DNA of 64,000 bases from Epiperipatus broadwayi (taxonomy: Eukaryota > Onychophora > Udeonychophora > Euonychophora > Peripatidae): assembly GCA_028023455.1 (NCBI GenBank), contig JAQFVV010000284.1:508501-572500 (forward strand), read 5' to 3'. The notes under the pieces were generated by a model. The model saw only the letters and a program-made list of their open reading frames with translations. It did no database searches and had not been told where the DNA came from. How positions within the stretch are numbered: the stretch's first letter is position 1; each line of letters starts with the position of its first letter. The position numbers were made by a program, and so were the translations under genes. Below are positions 50,561 through 61,512 of this stretch, one piece after another.

Positions 50561-51806
50561 TCTCAAGGGCCCAGAGAAAGAAAGATATTTGTCAGAAAAT
50601 TAGGTAAATAGTGACTTTAATTGAGTATTAAATGTATTATTAAGGAAAGGAATAATAATTTCTGGAAAGTGTCAAAAAGTGAATAAAGTGAAATTGAATT
50701 TATATGTATTCATATTGTAATAGCAATAACCATATGGATGGTAACTAGAAATAAGACCACAAACAAATAAATATATTTTCAAACAAAATTTACTTACATT
50801 ATGTACAAGTTTGTAAATCTACTAATAACAACAAAGAAAACATATATAATTATAATTATAGACAATTGTGACAGAAATTTACACATAAGATTTAATTACA
50901 TCATTTTATGATTAAGGGATATCTTTTATGATCCATTTATCAATTTAATAAATAATTACCTTAATATTTATTATTACTCAAATCTATTATTCACATTGAA
51001 TTTGTTTGACTTACTATGTATTTTGTATTTTATGTTATTACCTTTTAATTTATCATTATTCAAATTTATTAAATACGTTGAATTTATTTTTATCTTATAC
51101 TTTTATATTTTACCTATTTAGTAATAGCATAATTTTAAGAACTTATCCACTTTAAACAGACACAGGCAATGTATTTCAAAATTCTTATTTAATGGTTAAT
51201 AAGCCACCAATATTATTACACAGGATAGCACAACAAATATACTTAAGATCTAACCATTTAATATATGATATATTAGTAGAAACTATTGACTTCTTGCTTT
51301 AATCCATTTATTTAGGCTATTCAACAGCCAAAACTGCTTCAAGAGTCAAGATTATAATTTTCTACCCTTTAATTATTAGTTTTATCTTGTAGGACTTTTT
51401 TAAGTTTAAAGCGAAATATTACATTAACCTTTTAACATTAAGAAAAAAATATCAGCATTTTAAAACAATTGGATATTATTGATATCTAGCATAGCTTAAT
51501 GATAAAGATGGGATCATCTTGAATGGATAGGAATTAAGTAACAATCTGCTATAAAATAACCTTTAATTATTATTATATTTTGTCATCATCGTTTTGTTCA
51601 GTGCCAAGTACAATCTACATTTTTAATACCATATTTCAGAAATGATTATGCTGTTATCGATACCAAACCATTAGAACTTAAGAATATGGAACACAATAAA
51701 ATATATGATATATCCAAAGATATAGTGGGGTTGGCTAAGGCAAAGAGGATAAACTAACAACTTAGAGCACAGTTATCTCATAACTGCATATTGTCTGTAA
51801 TTCCAG

Positions 51807-51985
51807 TGTCACTTCTGGAGCACGTTTGGGAATATAAAAGGAACTGGCAATCAATCACTTGTCTAAACAACTATATCAACACATTGTTTGATATCCTGAT
51901 GTCACTTCTGGATTAGCTTTTGGGGATATGAGAAAACAGAAGGAGAGATTAATCAGTTATTTAATAACTAGATCAATATACTACA
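51807..51985. repeat. Imperfect tandem duplication, period about 93 bp
   Basis: TGTCACTTCTGGA occurs at 51807 and 51900, and both copies continue with TTTGGG-ATAT and an AACTA-ATCAA-A block. Non-coding. Confidence 0.6.
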
Positions 51986-53216
51986 AAAGTATGACTTTAA
52001 TTTGTTCAAAGTTTGATTCACCCATGATGGTCATTTTTATCATCATTCAGAAAAAGAAAATAAGTTCACCTGATCTGATACAACATGGAATTATCACATA
52101 TTCCACATATTATAAACTTACCATTGCAATTATTCAACATGATAAAAGATAAATCTAATACTAATATAACTTTCCATGAATATATAAAGACACTATCAAA
52201 ATGGAATATATTACTATTTGAAACAAAATTTATAACTATCATTATCAATTTGATGATGACCATAATTATAGCTGTCATTAACTATTAATTACTCAAGTAT
52301 TACCTATAAAACACTATATTTAATACATTTAAAATAATTATTATTATTCAACAATTGTAAATTTATCCTAAAAAGAAAATATTAAGAGTAAACTATAATA
52401 GTTTCTTATCTGTGTTCATATTTTAAATGTGAACAAAATTTACAACAATTAGATTACCTTTTTTATATTTCATCATGGTTATATTTATCACAAGCTTCAC
52501 TTTTTTACACAAACCGTTTTTTATATCTGTAGTAATAATGTATACAATATTACCAGACAATCCTAATAATATTAATGATAATCAACAATCACTACTTAAA
52601 CTTGTTGTTTCACATTTCTTCTTGTGAAACTAAAATAACAAAACATGGAATCCAATCATTTAAAATCTGCAACATTCTGTGATTGATAAATGTTTTTTTT
52701 TTTCACATGGAATATATTTTGTATTTATTTAATAGCTTAAATTATAATCCTAAAAAATTCTAAAAGTTAAATTATAATCCTAGTGTGTCACTTGATCTAA
52801 GAACAATTGTAGTTTTCATCCATTAACTTCAACAGTTTGTTATTCTGGGAATTAAGAAAAAAGTTGAAGATAAATATTGATTCTTATCTTCATCACCATA
52901 TATGGGTTTTATATACTTTATTGACTAATGGCACAATTAATAATTGACACATTAGAAGTTTAATCCACAATATAATTAACCCAATAGTTAATATATCAAA
53001 ATGTAAGTTGACATTTGATTCACTTTTTATGAGTTTCTACAACTCTGATAAACATATCAATTCCACTTGTAACCAGAAGTATAAAGTTTGTCCTAATGTG
53101 AGTTTCAAAGCAATTTTGAGATTATTCTACATTAAAACTATTAATAAATATTTTATAAACATTTTAAATTTAATATCTTCATTTATAGAAATAATAAAAA
53201 ATAAATATGTGTAAAT

Positions 53217-53525
53217 GTGACTGAATGCTTTCAAGGTACACAGCCTTCATAATCATAGCCATGTTGTGACTAAAGAAAGTGGTTAACTGCAATGCAAATT
53301 TATGCAAATGATTGTATGTATTCCATTTCTTGAATATATTGTAGCATGTGTCTTTTCTGTTGATGGTATGATTGTCCCTAGCAATAAAGTAAGCCTCTCA
53401 TCTTTTTTTTAAAATTGTGTCATTCTCTGCAAACGACAACTGGTTCCTATGGTTGGCAATTGTGCCCTGCTGAAATGTGATGCTGGGTGAATACTGAATT
53501 ACAAGTTGGGTCTGTTATTGCTTCA
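53217..53525 (-). pseudogene. PLE tail, second copy of the 22.9-kb family
   Basis: Aligns over its full length with 22865-23165 on the minus strand. Both have the CTTGAAAGC tail segment, GCAAATTTATGCAAATGA, the TTCCATTTCTTGRATAT end of the coding region and the GIY-YIG C-terminal codons up to the GCCCTGCTGAAA segment. The coding part is shorter than in the 22.9-kb copy and has frameshifts (for example the T run at 53404). It is a strongly 5'-truncated dead insertion. Confidence 0.85.
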
Positions 53526-54492
53526 TATTATTTTATACTATTGTAATATATAAAGAATTTAAAAATTCAACTTTGTGTGTGTATGTGTCATTAGCGCAAA
53601 TCATATTTACATAGTAGTATTTAACTACAAAGTTTAAACATTTCACTTATCTTTATTTATATTGTTATATTAAGTAGGTATAATTATTGCTGTAGTTTTA
53701 TTTAATTACAATATAACATTTTTTTCTTTTTTAAAGATATTTTCTCCACATAATAAAATTAATGTGGCATAATAATATTGCAATAGTTGTCATTAATTTT
53801 AATATAATATTTCACTTTAGATTATACATGTTGCAAGTGCCTTGTAAATTCAAAAACATCAATAAAAGACATGAAGTATCTCCTATCATAGTTCTGCTTG
53901 TTTTTAAATCTATTTTAACTGAAAGTGCAAAATAATTCACTTTTATTTTTTTTTCTATTCCAAATAAGTCATAAATTATTCTTATAATGCACACAGTAAA
54001 TATAATAATTAAAACAGGTATAAAATAAAGAATCAAATTTCACGCTTATGAACTTCTGAGTTTGTTTAAATTTGAAGTCCATTTTGGTGGGATTTTTTTT
54101 CAAAGATGTTTACCAGTTTTAAATGTGAACTTTCAACAATTATCAATTGACAGTAGCAATGGGTTTTATGTATGTAGGTCAAACAGAGTTCCTACTCCAT
54201 TAGGCAAGTTGAAATTCAATTCAATTCCATTTTTAATTTAATTGAAACTCGATTTTACTATTTAATAATTTTCACTTTCCCAGTTCTTTGTTAATTTAGT
54301 TCTTCCATTTTGGTCTCAAGTTTTTCCATTCTTTCTAGTTGTTCTTCCTGTAAAATCTATGTTAGCTATTTATATACTTTTATCAAAGAGATACAAATTT
54401 GACAAACCAATTGAATTGTTGTATGAGCATACATTGACATACAATTAATAATTTTCCATGTATTAGCATAAGTGACAACTAATTAAGCTGCT

Positions 54493-54560
54493 CAAAACTG
54501 TTTCAAATTGCATTAGAAATATGCTTCAAAACTGTTTCAGATTGCATTAGAAATATTCTT
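54493..54560. repeat. Tandem duplication, 34-bp period
   Basis: CAAAACTGTTTCA followed by ATTGCATTAGAAATAT occurs twice, at 54493 and 54527, with one or two mismatches. Confidence 0.9.
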
Positions 54561-54989
54561 AAGTATTAATTATAAAGGTTAATTTAGAATAACTATAATT
54601 TTAAGCCTTTTGACTATTATTTAATAATAAAAATACAAAACATTTATATATTTTTGATTGAATAATAATACCAATAAATTATTATTCTGACATTTTTGAA
54701 AGTCAGTTCATCTGACAGACTCCATATAAAAAGTCTCATACACAATCTGGCAAAGGGCCTAGCACATCTTGAACATCCAATTTATTATTACTCTAGTAGC
54801 TTTATAGATGAAATTTTGTATTTTTATAACATGATTTAGCAACCACAATAACACACCACCAATATAATACACATATTTAATAGTCAATAGTTATTATTTA
54901 ATTACTACCAATTAAAATTTTATATAATTGACCATTTAAATAGAGCTTGACAAAGGTGGAGCCCAACCATAAAGTTACTATATATATAT

Positions 54990-56370
54990 TGTACTGTCCA
55001 CTGCTCTATTAGGTTTTTTTATGAGTTAACTACCCATACTGGATGACCAAATTATGTCTTATCTATTAAATTTGTTTTGACAGACAATTCAGTAATATTT
55101 AATAGATGCAATAATTTTTCCTGGTCACACAACACCCTTTTAACTAATGTAACTACTAAAATAATGGAATCAACTAAGCCAGCTTTTAATTTATTTGAAA
55201 GGCACCAGGATTCTGTATCAGAATCCACTGGCTAAACTCCTTTTATTTATTTAGTTATGATGAAATTATCTGGAAACTCCAGAGAATTGAGTTTCAGTAC
55301 AGCATTGGCAAAGGTAAATTATATTTTCAAATCTTAATAATGAGCATTAATAAATTTATTAATAATCATTAATAACATATAATGAATAGTTGGTATTAGA
55401 AATAATAAATATTTTTATTTTAACAAATTAAAATATAAAAATAATAAAATCACATTACGAATTAATTAATTGGAAAGATGACACACACACTAATCCAGAT
55501 ATGACTCAATTAATAAAAAAAAACAGTTCAATAATTAGAGTTTTTAGGTAAACATGAGTCTCTTGATAATAGAATTTGAAATCTATCGGAATTATTTTAA
55601 TCTTATTTTTAAGAATTGTTTGCAAACTTTGTCACAATCAGGAAAAGTTACTCTTTACTTACCAGTAAGTTGGTGTAGGTTTATGGGATCCTGAGCTCAT
55701 AAGAATTTCCATTGGTCTCTCCTGCCAGCATCTTCCATTATTGTTTCGTTCTATAGCTGGAGAAAAGGCACGGTTGTAGTGACCCTTTCATTGCAAAAAG
55801 TGGTCTTCACAAGGCCCATTTCATGCTTGGGTGATGGCTTGGTACAGCAAATGGCTTACCTGTGCAGAGGTATAATACTGCCACAGGTTATGCTCACAGA
55901 AAACTCCAACTCTTAGACACATAAATAGAAGGTAAAGAGAAGACCCAGATCGAAGTTGTCCTCCTTTTTATACCTCGATCCTGTTATTGAAGTTTCTGTG
56001 CATCCTTTTGTCAGCATATAAGAATAATCTTGTACACTTTCTATTAAATTTAAGTTACAAAGTCCTCCTTTCACAAAGTCCATCTGCCATCTTTAATTAG
56101 CTAAAATATTTTTCTTTTAGCTTATCTGGATTAGTAATTTGTGCGTCTTTTGTTCTTTCCAATTTTTACTTTAATTTTTAATTAAAAACAAAAAAAAATA
56201 TGGACAAAAATTTTACTTTCATTATACGTTTTAAAAAAAAATAGATTATACAGACTAAAATTTAATTATGTCTTTTTAATAAGAACACTAAATTTACTTT
56301 TCCTTTTTTCTTAGCTTTTAAATATCTTACCGAATGCCAATATATTTTTACCATATAAACAAACAGTACA
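54990..56370 (+). repeat. 5' LTR
   Basis: About 1.38 kb, colinear with the 3' LTR. Shared blocks include TCTCCTGCCAGCATCTT, GTGACCCTTTCATTGCAAAAA, GACCCAGATCGAAGTTGTC and TTTAATTAGCTAAAATATTTTTC. Small indels separate the copies, so the insertion is old. Confidence 0.85.
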
Positions 56371-56602
56371 ATACCACTGGCACCAGAAGATGAGAATAAA
56401 ATAGGTGTTTCAACTAATTTTATTCTTAAGTTCTAAGTCTCTATTCAGTTTTTTTAAACATTTAAAATATATATTTTTAATTGTATAATCTGGTTTAGTT
56501 AGTTCGTTTTTATTTTTTATTTTAAAAAGTACTTTTAAAATTTTATTATTTTACTCCTATCTGAGGACGTGGTTATTATCAAAGCCCCATGTTGGGCACC
56601 AT
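56371..56602 (+). other. Internal remnant with primer-binding-like site
   Basis: 232 bases. TGGCACCAG at 56378 resembles a tRNA primer-binding site. The right end reads CCCCATGTTGGGCACCAT before the 3' LTR. The rest is AT-rich and non-coding. Confidence 0.6.
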
Positions 56603-57955
56603 TGTAATGTCCACTGCTCTATTAGGTTTTTTAATGAGTTAACAACCCCTATTGGGTGTCCAAATTATGTCCTATCTATTAAATTTGTTTTGTCAGACAA
56701 TTCAGTAAGATTTAATGGAGGCAATTATTTTTTCTGGTCACACAACACTTTTAATTAAGGTAACTACTAAAATAATGGAATCAAGTAAGACAGCTTCTAA
56801 TTTATTTGAAAGATGCCAAGATTCTGTATCAGAATTCACTGACTAAACCCCTTTTATTTAGTTAGTTATGATGAAATTATCTGGAAACTTTGGAGGATTG
56901 AGTTTCAGTACAGCGTTGGCAAAGGTAAATTATATTTCCAAATCTTAATAAGTAGCATTAATAAATTTATTAATAATCATTAATAATGCACAATGAATAA
57001 AATATTTTTATTTTAACAAATTAAAATAAAAAAAAAAAACACATGAATTAATTAATTGAAAAGTTGACATGCACGCTAATCCAGAAATGAATCAATTAAT
57101 AAAAAAACAGTTCAACAATTATAGTTCTTAGGTAAAGAAGAGTCTCTTGATAATAGAATTTGAAGTCTTTATCAGGATTATTTTACTCTTATTTTTAAAA
57201 TTGTTTGCAAACTTTGTCACATTCGGGAAAAGTTACTCTTAACGGTAAGTTGGTGTAGGTTTATGGGATCCTGAACTCATAAGAATTTCCAGTGGTCTCT
57301 CCTGCCAGCATCTTTTATTATTTTTCCATTCTATAGCTGGAGAAAAGGCACAGTTGTAGTGACCCTTTCATTGCAAAAAGTGGTCTTCACAAGACCTGTT
57401 TTCATGATTGCATGACAGCTTGGTACAGCAAGTGGTGTACCTGTGCAGATGTATATTACTGCCACAGGTTATGTTCATGGAAGCCTCCTACTCTCAGACA
57501 CATAACAGAAGGTAAAGAGAGGACCCAGATCGAAGTTGTCTTTTTTTATACCTCGATCCTGTTATTGAAGCTTCTGCACATCCTTTTGTTCTTTTATCAG
57601 CATATAAGATAGTAATCTTGTAGACTCTCTCTTAAATTTAAGTTACAAAGTCAACCTTTTACAAAGACCCTCTGCCATATTTAATTAGCTAAAATATTTT
57701 TCTTTTAGCTTATCTGGAATAGTAATTTGTGTGTCTTTTGTTCTTTCCAATTTTTACTTTAATTTTTAATTAGATACAAAAAAAATATTGACAAAAATTT
57801 TACTTTCATTGTACACTTTTAAAAAAAATATTATACAGACTAAAATTAATTGCATCTTTTTAATAAGAATGCTAAATTTACTTTTTCTTTTTTGCTTAGC
57901 TTTTAAATATCTTACCAGATGCCAATATATTTGTACCATATAAACAAACAGTACA
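56603..57955 (+). repeat. 3' LTR
   Basis: About 1.35 kb, starts TGTAATGTCCACTGC and ends CAGTACA directly before an AT run that leads into the retrozyme-like array. The open frames at 57412-57612 and 57766-57978 are not genes. Confidence 0.85.
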
Positions 57956-58126
57956 ATATATATATATATGATAATCAAAACAAGTTATAAATTCCGTAAC
58001 TTGCCTTTAAGCTTACATTTTATGACCACTAGATGGAGCTTTACCAATAGCTCCTAACAAGCTTTCTTTACATAAACGCCGAAAGAGATAAAATTCAAAA
58101 TCTCTATCATTGTCACCGACTTCCAG

Positions 58127-58178
58127 ACCAGCTGGTTTCAAGCTTATTGACTCACATAAGTGAAGGCCTGGGAAACTA
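58127..58178 (-). ncRNA. Hammerhead copy in array unit 1 (mutated)
   Basis: The minus strand reads CTTATGT (G5 changed), stem II GAGT/GCTT with CAATAA loop, GAA, palindrome ACCAGCTGGT and C17. Stem I GCCTTCA/TGGAAGT has one mismatch. The G5 change should abolish cleavage. Confidence 0.6.
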
Positions 58179-58603
58179 GAAACTAGATCTAAATACCAAC
58201 TCTAAAATCAACATTTATCAAACATATTTCTATCAGTTTGAACGCATGAAATTTATCAGACCCATAATGTCTTCAAATCGAGCTCAACAAACTAGATAGC
58301 TATATGGGTCTGAAAACAGTTCAGTTTTACCATATAGTAAATGCCTCTGCAATATATAGCATTGAAAAACCTTCAAAGGTACATTTATGATAATCAAAAG
58401 AAGTTATAAATTTCATAACTTGCTTTTAAGCTTGCATTTTACAATCACTAGATGGAGCTTTACCAATAGCTCCTAACAAGCTTTGTTTATATAAATGCTG
58501 CAAGAGCTGGATTTGAAGACATTACATGTCTGATAAATTTCATGCTTTCAAGCTGATAGAAACATGTTGGATAAATGCTGATTTTAGAGTTGGTATTTAG
58601 ATT

Positions 58604-58660
58604 GGCCTTCACTGATGTGAGCCAATAAGTTCAAAACCAGCTGGTCTGGAGGTGGGTGAC
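58604..58660 (+). ncRNA. Hammerhead copy in the first plus-sense unit (mutated)
   Basis: CTGATGT is at 58612-58618, then GAGC, a CAATAA loop and GTTC. The conserved GAA is changed to AAA, followed by ACCAGCTGGT and C17. Stem I 3' strand TGGAGGT is intact. The outer part of stem I has been lost by a small deletion upstream. Loss of G12 makes it inactive by expectation. Confidence 0.6.
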
Positions 58661-59010
58661 AACAATAGAGATTTTGAATTCCATCACTTTCAGCATTTAT
58701 GTAAACAAAGCTTGTTAGGAGATATTTGTTAAGCTCTATCTAGTGATCATAAAATGCAAGCTTAAGCATGTTACAAAATTTATAACTTGTTTTGATTATC
58801 ATAAATGTTTCCTTTAAGGTTTTTGCAATGTTATATATTGCAGAGGCTTTTACTATATGGTGAAACTGAACTGTTTTCAGACCCATATAGCTATTTACTT
58901 TAAGCTGGATTTGAAGACATTATATGTCTGATAAATTTCATGCTTTCAAACTGACAGAAACGTGTTCGATAAATGCTGATTTTAGAGTTGGTATTTAGAT
59001 GTAGTTTCTA

Positions 59011-59075
59011 GTCTCCCAGACCTTCACTGATGTGAGCCAATAAGCTTGAAACCAGCTGGTATGGAGGTGGGTGAC
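59011..59075 (+). ncRNA. Best hammerhead ribozyme fold (type I) in the array
   Basis: Inner stem I is ACCTTCA (59020-59026) with TGGAGGT (59062-59068), seven pairs with one G-U. It continues after an AG bulge as GTCTCCC (59011-59017) with GGGTGAC (59069-59075), six pairs and one U-U. The core is CTGATGT (59027-59033), identical to the consensus except A9 to U. Stem II is GAGC/GCTT with loop CAATAA. GAA is at 59048-59050. Stem III is the loopless palindrome ACCAGCTGGT (59051-59060) with the required A15.1-U16.1 pair, and the cleavage nucleotide is A at 59061. The bulge in stem I opposite the stem II loop is where natural hammerheads make tertiary contacts. The A9U change may lower activity. 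Confidence 0.75.
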
Positions 59076-59240
59076 AACAATAGAGATTTTGAATTCTATC
59101 TCTTTCGGCATTTATGTGATCAAAGCTTGTTAGGAACTATTGGTAAAACTCCATCTAGTTATATATTCATTAGAGGAAGCTTACCAATAACTCCAAACAA
59201 GCTTTAATTTATAGGTGCTAAAAGAAAAAGAATTCAAAAT

Positions 59241-59300
59241 CTCTATTGGAAAGTCTTCTCCCAGACCAATTGGTTTTAAGCTTATGGCTCATCTCAGTGA
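59241..59300 (-). ncRNA. Hammerhead relic in a diverged minus-sense unit
   Basis: The minus strand has CTGAGATGAGCC (core with a two-base insertion or shift), AAGCTT, AAA in place of GAA, palindrome ACCAATTGGT and C17. The stem III sequence changed from CAGCTG to CAATTG while staying self-complementary, a compensated change that supports RNA pairing in the ancestor. Confidence 0.5.
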
Positions 59301-60076
59301 AGAGTTAAGACTCCAGACATTAGATCTAAAATACCAACTCAAAAGTCAGCACTTATTTAATATGTTACTATCAATTTGAAAACCTGAATTTTTCAGACAT
59401 GTAAATATCTTCAAATACCACCTTACAAACCAGATTACTATATTGGTCTGAAATCAGTTCAGTTTCACCATACAGTAATAGCCAAAGCAATATAACATCA
59501 CAAAAGTCTTTAAGGATTCACTTATAATAATTAATAAAACAAGAAACTAATTCTGTAACTTGCTTTTACCCTTGTATTAAAATATTCACTAGAGGGTACT
59601 TACCAATAGCTTCAAACAAGCTTTAATTCATAAGTGCCAAAAGAGAAAGAATTCAAAATCTCTATAGGAAAGTCCTCATTTCTACACCAATTGGTTTCAA
59701 GTTTATGGCTCAACATAGTGAGGAATTTGGACTCCAGACTCTAGATCTAAAATACCAACTCAAAAGTCAGTACTTCTTTAATACATTATTATCAATTTGA
59801 AAACCTGAATTTTTCAGACAGTAAATGTCTTCAAATACAGCCTTACAAACCAGATAGCTATATAGGTCTGAACTCAGTTCATTTTCACCATATATTAATA
59901 GCCAAAGCAATATAACATCACAAAAGACTTCAAGGATACACTTATAATAATTAACAAAACAAGAAACTAATTGTCCAACTTTCTTTTAACCTTGTATTAA
60001 AATGTTCACTAGAGGGAGCTTACCAATTGCTCCAACAAGCTTTAATTTATAAGTGCCAAAAGTGTTAAGACACATA

Positions 60077-60694
60077 TAGCTAATATTTTTATATTGGACT
60101 ATTGTTGAATGTCTTTAGAAAAGTTTAATTTTAGTTAAATATTCCAAATACATTCAACTGTTAGTAATATCACTGCAAACAGGTTAGTATATGCACCAAC
60201 TGTTAGTAATATCACAGCAAACAAATGTTAGTAATATCACAGCAAACAGGTTAGTATGTGCACAACGTTTCGAGAGGTATTTTTCTCCCCTCTTCTTCAG
60301 GTGTTGCTTGTCTGACCAGTGACAGTACTAGCATGGGATTCGAACCTGGGTCCTTAGATTCTTGATTATGCGTTACCTTAAACTTCAATAATCAAGAATC
60401 TAAGGACCCAGGTTCAAATTCCATGCTAGTACTGTCACTGGTCAGGCCAGCAACACCTGAAGGAGGGGATAAAAATATCTCTCGAAATGTTGTGCATATA
60501 CTAACCTGTTTGCTGTGATATTACTAACATTTGTTTGCTGTGATATTACTAACAGTTGGTGCATATACTAACCTGTTTGATGTGATATTACTAACACTTG
60601 AATGCATTTGAATATTTAACTAAAATTAAACTTTTCTAAAGACATTCAACACACATATTAGATGATGGAAATAGTCCAATATAAAAATACAGCT
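60077..60694. repeat. 0.6-kb palindrome made of two head-to-head SINE-like copies
   Basis: Arms 60077-60369 and 60388-60694 are near-complete inverted copies around an 18-base centre. The right arm carries about 22 extra bases near 60650. Each arm contains a tRNA-like B box (GGTTCGAATCC at about 60330 on the minus strand, GGTTCAAATTCC at 60411 on +), with GGTAACGC upstream on the left copy. It then carries a CCTGAAGRAGRGG...CTCTCGAAAYGTTGTGC block and an internal repeat of TGTTAGTAATATCACAGCAAAC. The array units lie on both sides, so it inserted in, or joins, two halves of the array. Confidence 0.8.
60258..60310 (-). ncRNA. Hammerhead-like motif in the palindrome (left arm)
   Basis: The minus strand has CTGAAGA (60294-60300, fitting CUGANGA), one extra A, stem II GAGGGG/CCTCTC, GAA, the palindrome ACGT, U17, and a short stem I of CAC/GTG. 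The right arm (60450-60500, +) keeps stem II and GAAA but has CTGAAGG. The extra A makes activity doubtful. Confidence 0.35.
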
Positions 60695-60734
60695 AGAACA
60701 CCATCATCACAAACCTTTAGAAAAACAATATAGC

Positions 60735-60890
60735 TATCTGTTTTGTAAGGCTGGATTTGAAGACAATTAAGTGTTTGAAAAATTCAGTTTTTCAAATTGA
60801 TAGTAATGTATTACATAAATGCTGACTTTAAGTAGTATTTTAGATATAGTGTGTGGAGTCCTAACTCCTTACTGATAGCCTTAATTATTA
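60735..60890 (+). repeat. Truncated plus-sense array unit
   Basis: Starts GGCTGGATTTGAAGACA, like the plus-sense units at 58506 and 58914, and runs through AAATGCTGACTTTA to TCCTTACTGATAGCC. Similarity stops within the hammerhead core (CTGATA), so the ribozyme is cut off. Confidence 0.65.
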
Positions 60891-61512
60891 TTGTGTTCAC
60901 CTGCAATAATTGGAAATGAACGGAAGTATTTAATATCAAAGAAATGAGGGATGTATTTGAATCTGTCCTTTGGATTTTCCTTATTATAAAGATGGTGTAT
61001 TAGTCTGTAATAATAGCAGGCCAATTAATAAGTAAAAAATGTCTATAGTAATTGGGATGGATCATTCTTTGATTTGAACTCGTTATGGAGTCAGAAATAT
61101 GCTTTGGTGTTAGTGCTGAAATTAAACAAATTTAGCAAAGTTATATCTGAGCATTATGATCAGTTAGGGCATCAATACTAAATATTTCCAGCTTGATCAA
61201 TCCTAACACATGTTAACCTTAGTGTCTAACATTTATGTGCATTATAAAAAATAAAATAAAAAAATCGTTATACAAACCCATTACAATAAATGTAATAAAA
61301 ATATAAATCACTTTCAGTCTCTCACCTCTTCTTGAAACATGCGAACAAAAGTATCTAAAAAAATGGAAATGATTACAATCAAAAATATAAATGCAAAAAA
61401 TATAAATGCACGACGTATTGCATTTATAAATCAAAAATATAATATATATACTATTTATATTTTTTTTTTAATTAAAAGTATCATTTTTAAATACCTTTCG
61501 TTTTATTTTCAG

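Larger units (their letters stand above)
54990..57955 (+). mobile_element. Gypsy-like LTR element reduced to two LTRs and a 0.23-kb interior
   Basis: Direct repeats 54990-56370 and 56603-57955 start TGTAMTGTCCACTGCTC and end AACAGTACA. A (TA)n tract flanks both outer ends, consistent with target duplication. Eight bases after the 5' LTR is TGGCACCAGAAGATG, a plausible tRNA primer site starting with TGG. Just before the 3' LTR is TGTTGGGCACCAT, where gypsy elements carry their polypurine/attachment junction. No coding sequence remains, so it is an internal-deletion derivative. Confidence 0.85.
57969..60065. repeat. Retrozyme-like array of about 410-420-bp units in alternating orientation
   Basis: One unit family appears repeatedly. 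Minus-sense: 57969-58388 and a partial copy 58389-58505. Plus-sense: 58506-58913 and a partial copy 58914-59165. Minus-sense and more diverged: about 59166-59575 and 59576-60065. A further plus-sense fragment starts near 60735. Landmarks in each unit are GATAATCAAAA, a CACTAGATGGAGCTT block, the hammerhead, an ACCAACTCTAAAATCA block and a TTCAAATC-AGC block. Unit size, tandem head-to-tail copies and one hammerhead per unit match the known metazoan retrozymes. No protein is encoded. Confidence 0.75.
24275..61512 (+). other. Intron, about 37.2 kb
   Basis: It lies between exons that share a split Ala codon (G|CT), with GTTAGT donor and TTTTATTTTCAG acceptor. The retroelements inside are listed separately. 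The stretches 25700-30000, 36350-38080, 43380-45850, 47260-48600, 50600-51800, 52000-53200 and 53530-54980 contain AT-rich DNA, short microsatellites (for example AAT-type at 25270-25306, TA at 27960-27976 and 29927-29943) and short open frames with no recognisable protein. Confidence 0.9.

Noticed and set aside
52066-52288. Two overlapping opposite-strand open frames of about 67-70 codons
   Set aside because: Low-complexity Ile/Met/Thr-rich products of AT-rich DNA, with no family features on either strand.
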